Positions 12,733 to 13,606 of a DNA stretch of 13,606 nt are shown here, piece after piece. Under the pieces are notes generated by a model. That model was not told the origin of the DNA. It saw only the letters and a list, made by a program, of their open reading frames with translations, and did no database searches. The translations under genes and the position numbers were made by a program. This DNA comes from Bradyrhizobium sp. GTDB lineage: Bacteria; Pseudomonadota; Alphaproteobacteria; Rhizobiales; Xanthobacteraceae. Each line of letters begins with the position of its first letter. Position 1 is the first letter of the stretch. The stretch is taken from contig JAQGKC010000434.1 in the NCBI GenBank assembly GCA_028290305.1, positions 1 to 13,606 on the forward strand. Direction: 5' to 3'.

Positions 12733-13606
12733 GAGCGGGTTCCTTTGCGTGAGAAGAGGAATAGGGGACGGATCGCGCGCTGTCGAGACTCATCGCGAGC
12801 ACGCGGGCGACGTGAAGGGCGCCACGCCCGGCGCCATCCTCGATCTGATGCCGACATGAGGTTCCGTCGGCGACGATCAGCGTCGCATCGTCGGCGCGCC
12901 GCACGGCGGGCAGCAGCGAGAGTTCGGCCATATCCATCGAGGTCTGATAGGTGTCGGCGCCGTAGCCGAACGCACCGGCCATGCCGCAGCAACTCGACTC
13001 GATGGTTTCGACGTTCAGGTCGGGAACGAGCCGCAGCACCTGCTCGACCGGCTTGAACGCGCCGAACGATTTCTGATGGCAGTGGCCGTGCACCAGGGCC
13101 TTTCCGGCAATGGGACCGAGCGGCAGTTGCAGGCGGCCGGCCGCGGCCTCGCGTGCCAGAAACTCCTCGAACAACAGTGCGTGGGCGCTGATGCTTTTCG
13201 CGGTCGCGTCGGAGCGCAGCGAGAGCAGTTCATCACGCAACGTCAGCAGGCAACTCGGTTCCAGGCCGACGATGGGCACGCCGCGCTGCGCGAACGGTGC
13301 GTAGGTCGCGACCAGCCGATCCAGCTCAGTGCGCGCATTATCGACGAGGCCCGCTGACAGAAACGTTCGGCCGCAGCACAGCGGCCGGCCATTGTCGGCG
13401 GGCTTTGGCATGTGGACACGGTATCCGCCCTCGACCAGCACGCGCAGCGCGGCGTCGAGATTTTCCCGCTCATAGGCACGGTTGAACGTGTCGGCGAACA
13501 GCACGACTTCGCGGCCATCGACGGGCCCGATCACCTCAGTGCCGGGTTTGAACGTGTCGCGCCGGAACGCAGGCAATGCGCGCTGCGCGCTGATGCCGGC
13601 GAATTT
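12725..13606 (-). CDS. C-terminal part of FAD-binding / Fe-S oxidase (D-lactate or glycolate dehydrogenase type), 5' end outside window
   Basis: The frame is open from the right edge, so the start and presumably the FAD domain lie outside. 293 codons are visible. Two cysteine-rich CCG-type repeats (PF02754-like) are present. The first has PLCCGRTFLSAG (C77-C78, counted from the edge) and LEPSC (C119). The second has HGHCHQKSFG (C176) and ESSCCGMAGAFGYG (C206-C207). In GlcF, LutA and heterodisulfide-reductase-B relatives this part binds an iron-sulfur centre and passes electrons on. An in-frame TTG at 13576 could be mistaken for a start, but the preceding codons (KFAGISAQRA) read like the linker of the long FAD/Fe-S fusion proteins. 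A stand-alone GlcF-like protein cannot be excluded. It overlaps the GlcG-like gene by 8 bases. Confidence 0.88.
   Translation of the reverse strand, partial: KFAGISAQRALPAFRRDTFKPGTEVIGPVDGREVVLFADTFNRAYERENLDAALRVLVEGGYRVHMPKPADNGRPLCCGRTFLSAGLVDNARTELDRLVATYAPFAQRGVPIVGLEPSCLLTLRDELLSLRSDATAKSISAHALLFEEFLAREAAAGRLQLPLGPIAGKALVHGHCHQKSFGAFKPVEQVLRLVPDLNVETIESSCCGMAGAFGYGADTYQTSMDMAELSLLPAVRRADDATLIVADGTSCRHQIEDGAGRGALHVARVLAMSLDSARSVPYSSSHAKEPAHG

Noticed and set aside
1..13606. CRISPR array, tRNA, rRNA, transposase or phage genes
   Set aside because: No regular spaced repeats, no tRNA or rRNA sequence recognised, and none of the translated frames shows integrase, transposase or phage motifs.

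Overview
The window looks like chromosomal DNA of a Bradyrhizobium-type alphaproteobacterium (Nitrobacteraceae/Bradyrhizobiaceae). The evidence is high GC with GC-rich third positions, several orphan tripartite-tricarboxylate (TTT/Bug) receptors, a two-subunit isoquinoline-oxidoreductase-like molybdenum hydroxylase, a signal-less ModA-like protein, and a small conserved-looking 'MPAKKPSTANKEW' protein. The genus is inferred from family resemblance only. There is no rRNA, tRNA, transposase, phage gene or CRISPR array.

Left block (1-2355, minus strand): a three-gene set encoding a cyclase-family metal hydrolase, a TTT/Bug receptor with a Tat-type signal, and a second cyclase-family protein that runs off the left edge. 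The receptor is broken by a frameshift after its first 51 codons. No TctA/TctB membrane partners are present.

Middle (2356-4503): a 67-aa unknown protein on the minus strand, then about 580 bases without a protein gene. That gap holds a minus-strand intrinsic terminator that serves no visible gene (candidate small RNA), a perfect 7-5-7 inverted repeat and a 20-bp tandem duplication. It ends at an isolated lpxD on the plus strand, far from the usual bamA-lpxD-fabZ-lpxA cluster and so probably a second copy.

Second minus-strand operon (8823 down to 4504): TTT/Bug receptor, 2Fe-2S small subunit, molybdopterin large subunit, and a ModA-like binding protein without a signal peptide. The last three genes are joined by two 4-base ATGA overlaps. 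The gene set suggests uptake and hydroxylation of a small, perhaps N-heterocyclic or carboxylated, substrate by a cytoplasmic enzyme without a FAD subunit. The substrate cannot be read from sequence.

Divergent plus-strand pair (9164-12138): a DMSO-reductase-superfamily oxidoreductase with an N-terminal 4Fe-4S motif, then a crotonase-family protein. The roughly 340-bp region between the divergent units is rich in short perfect palindromes and holds a possible 49-codon ORF.

Right edge (12304-13606, minus strand): the C-terminal Fe-S part of a FAD/Fe-S oxidase (D-lactate/glycolate-oxidase type), overlapping by 8 bases a GlcG/HbpS-like gene. A pair of inverted palindromic repeat units separates this from the convergent crotonase gene.

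Overall this is an accessory catabolic region. I see no clearly new defence or mobile system. The least explained parts are the signal-less binding protein coupled to the molybdenum hydroxylase and the orphan terminator/small-RNA candidate.
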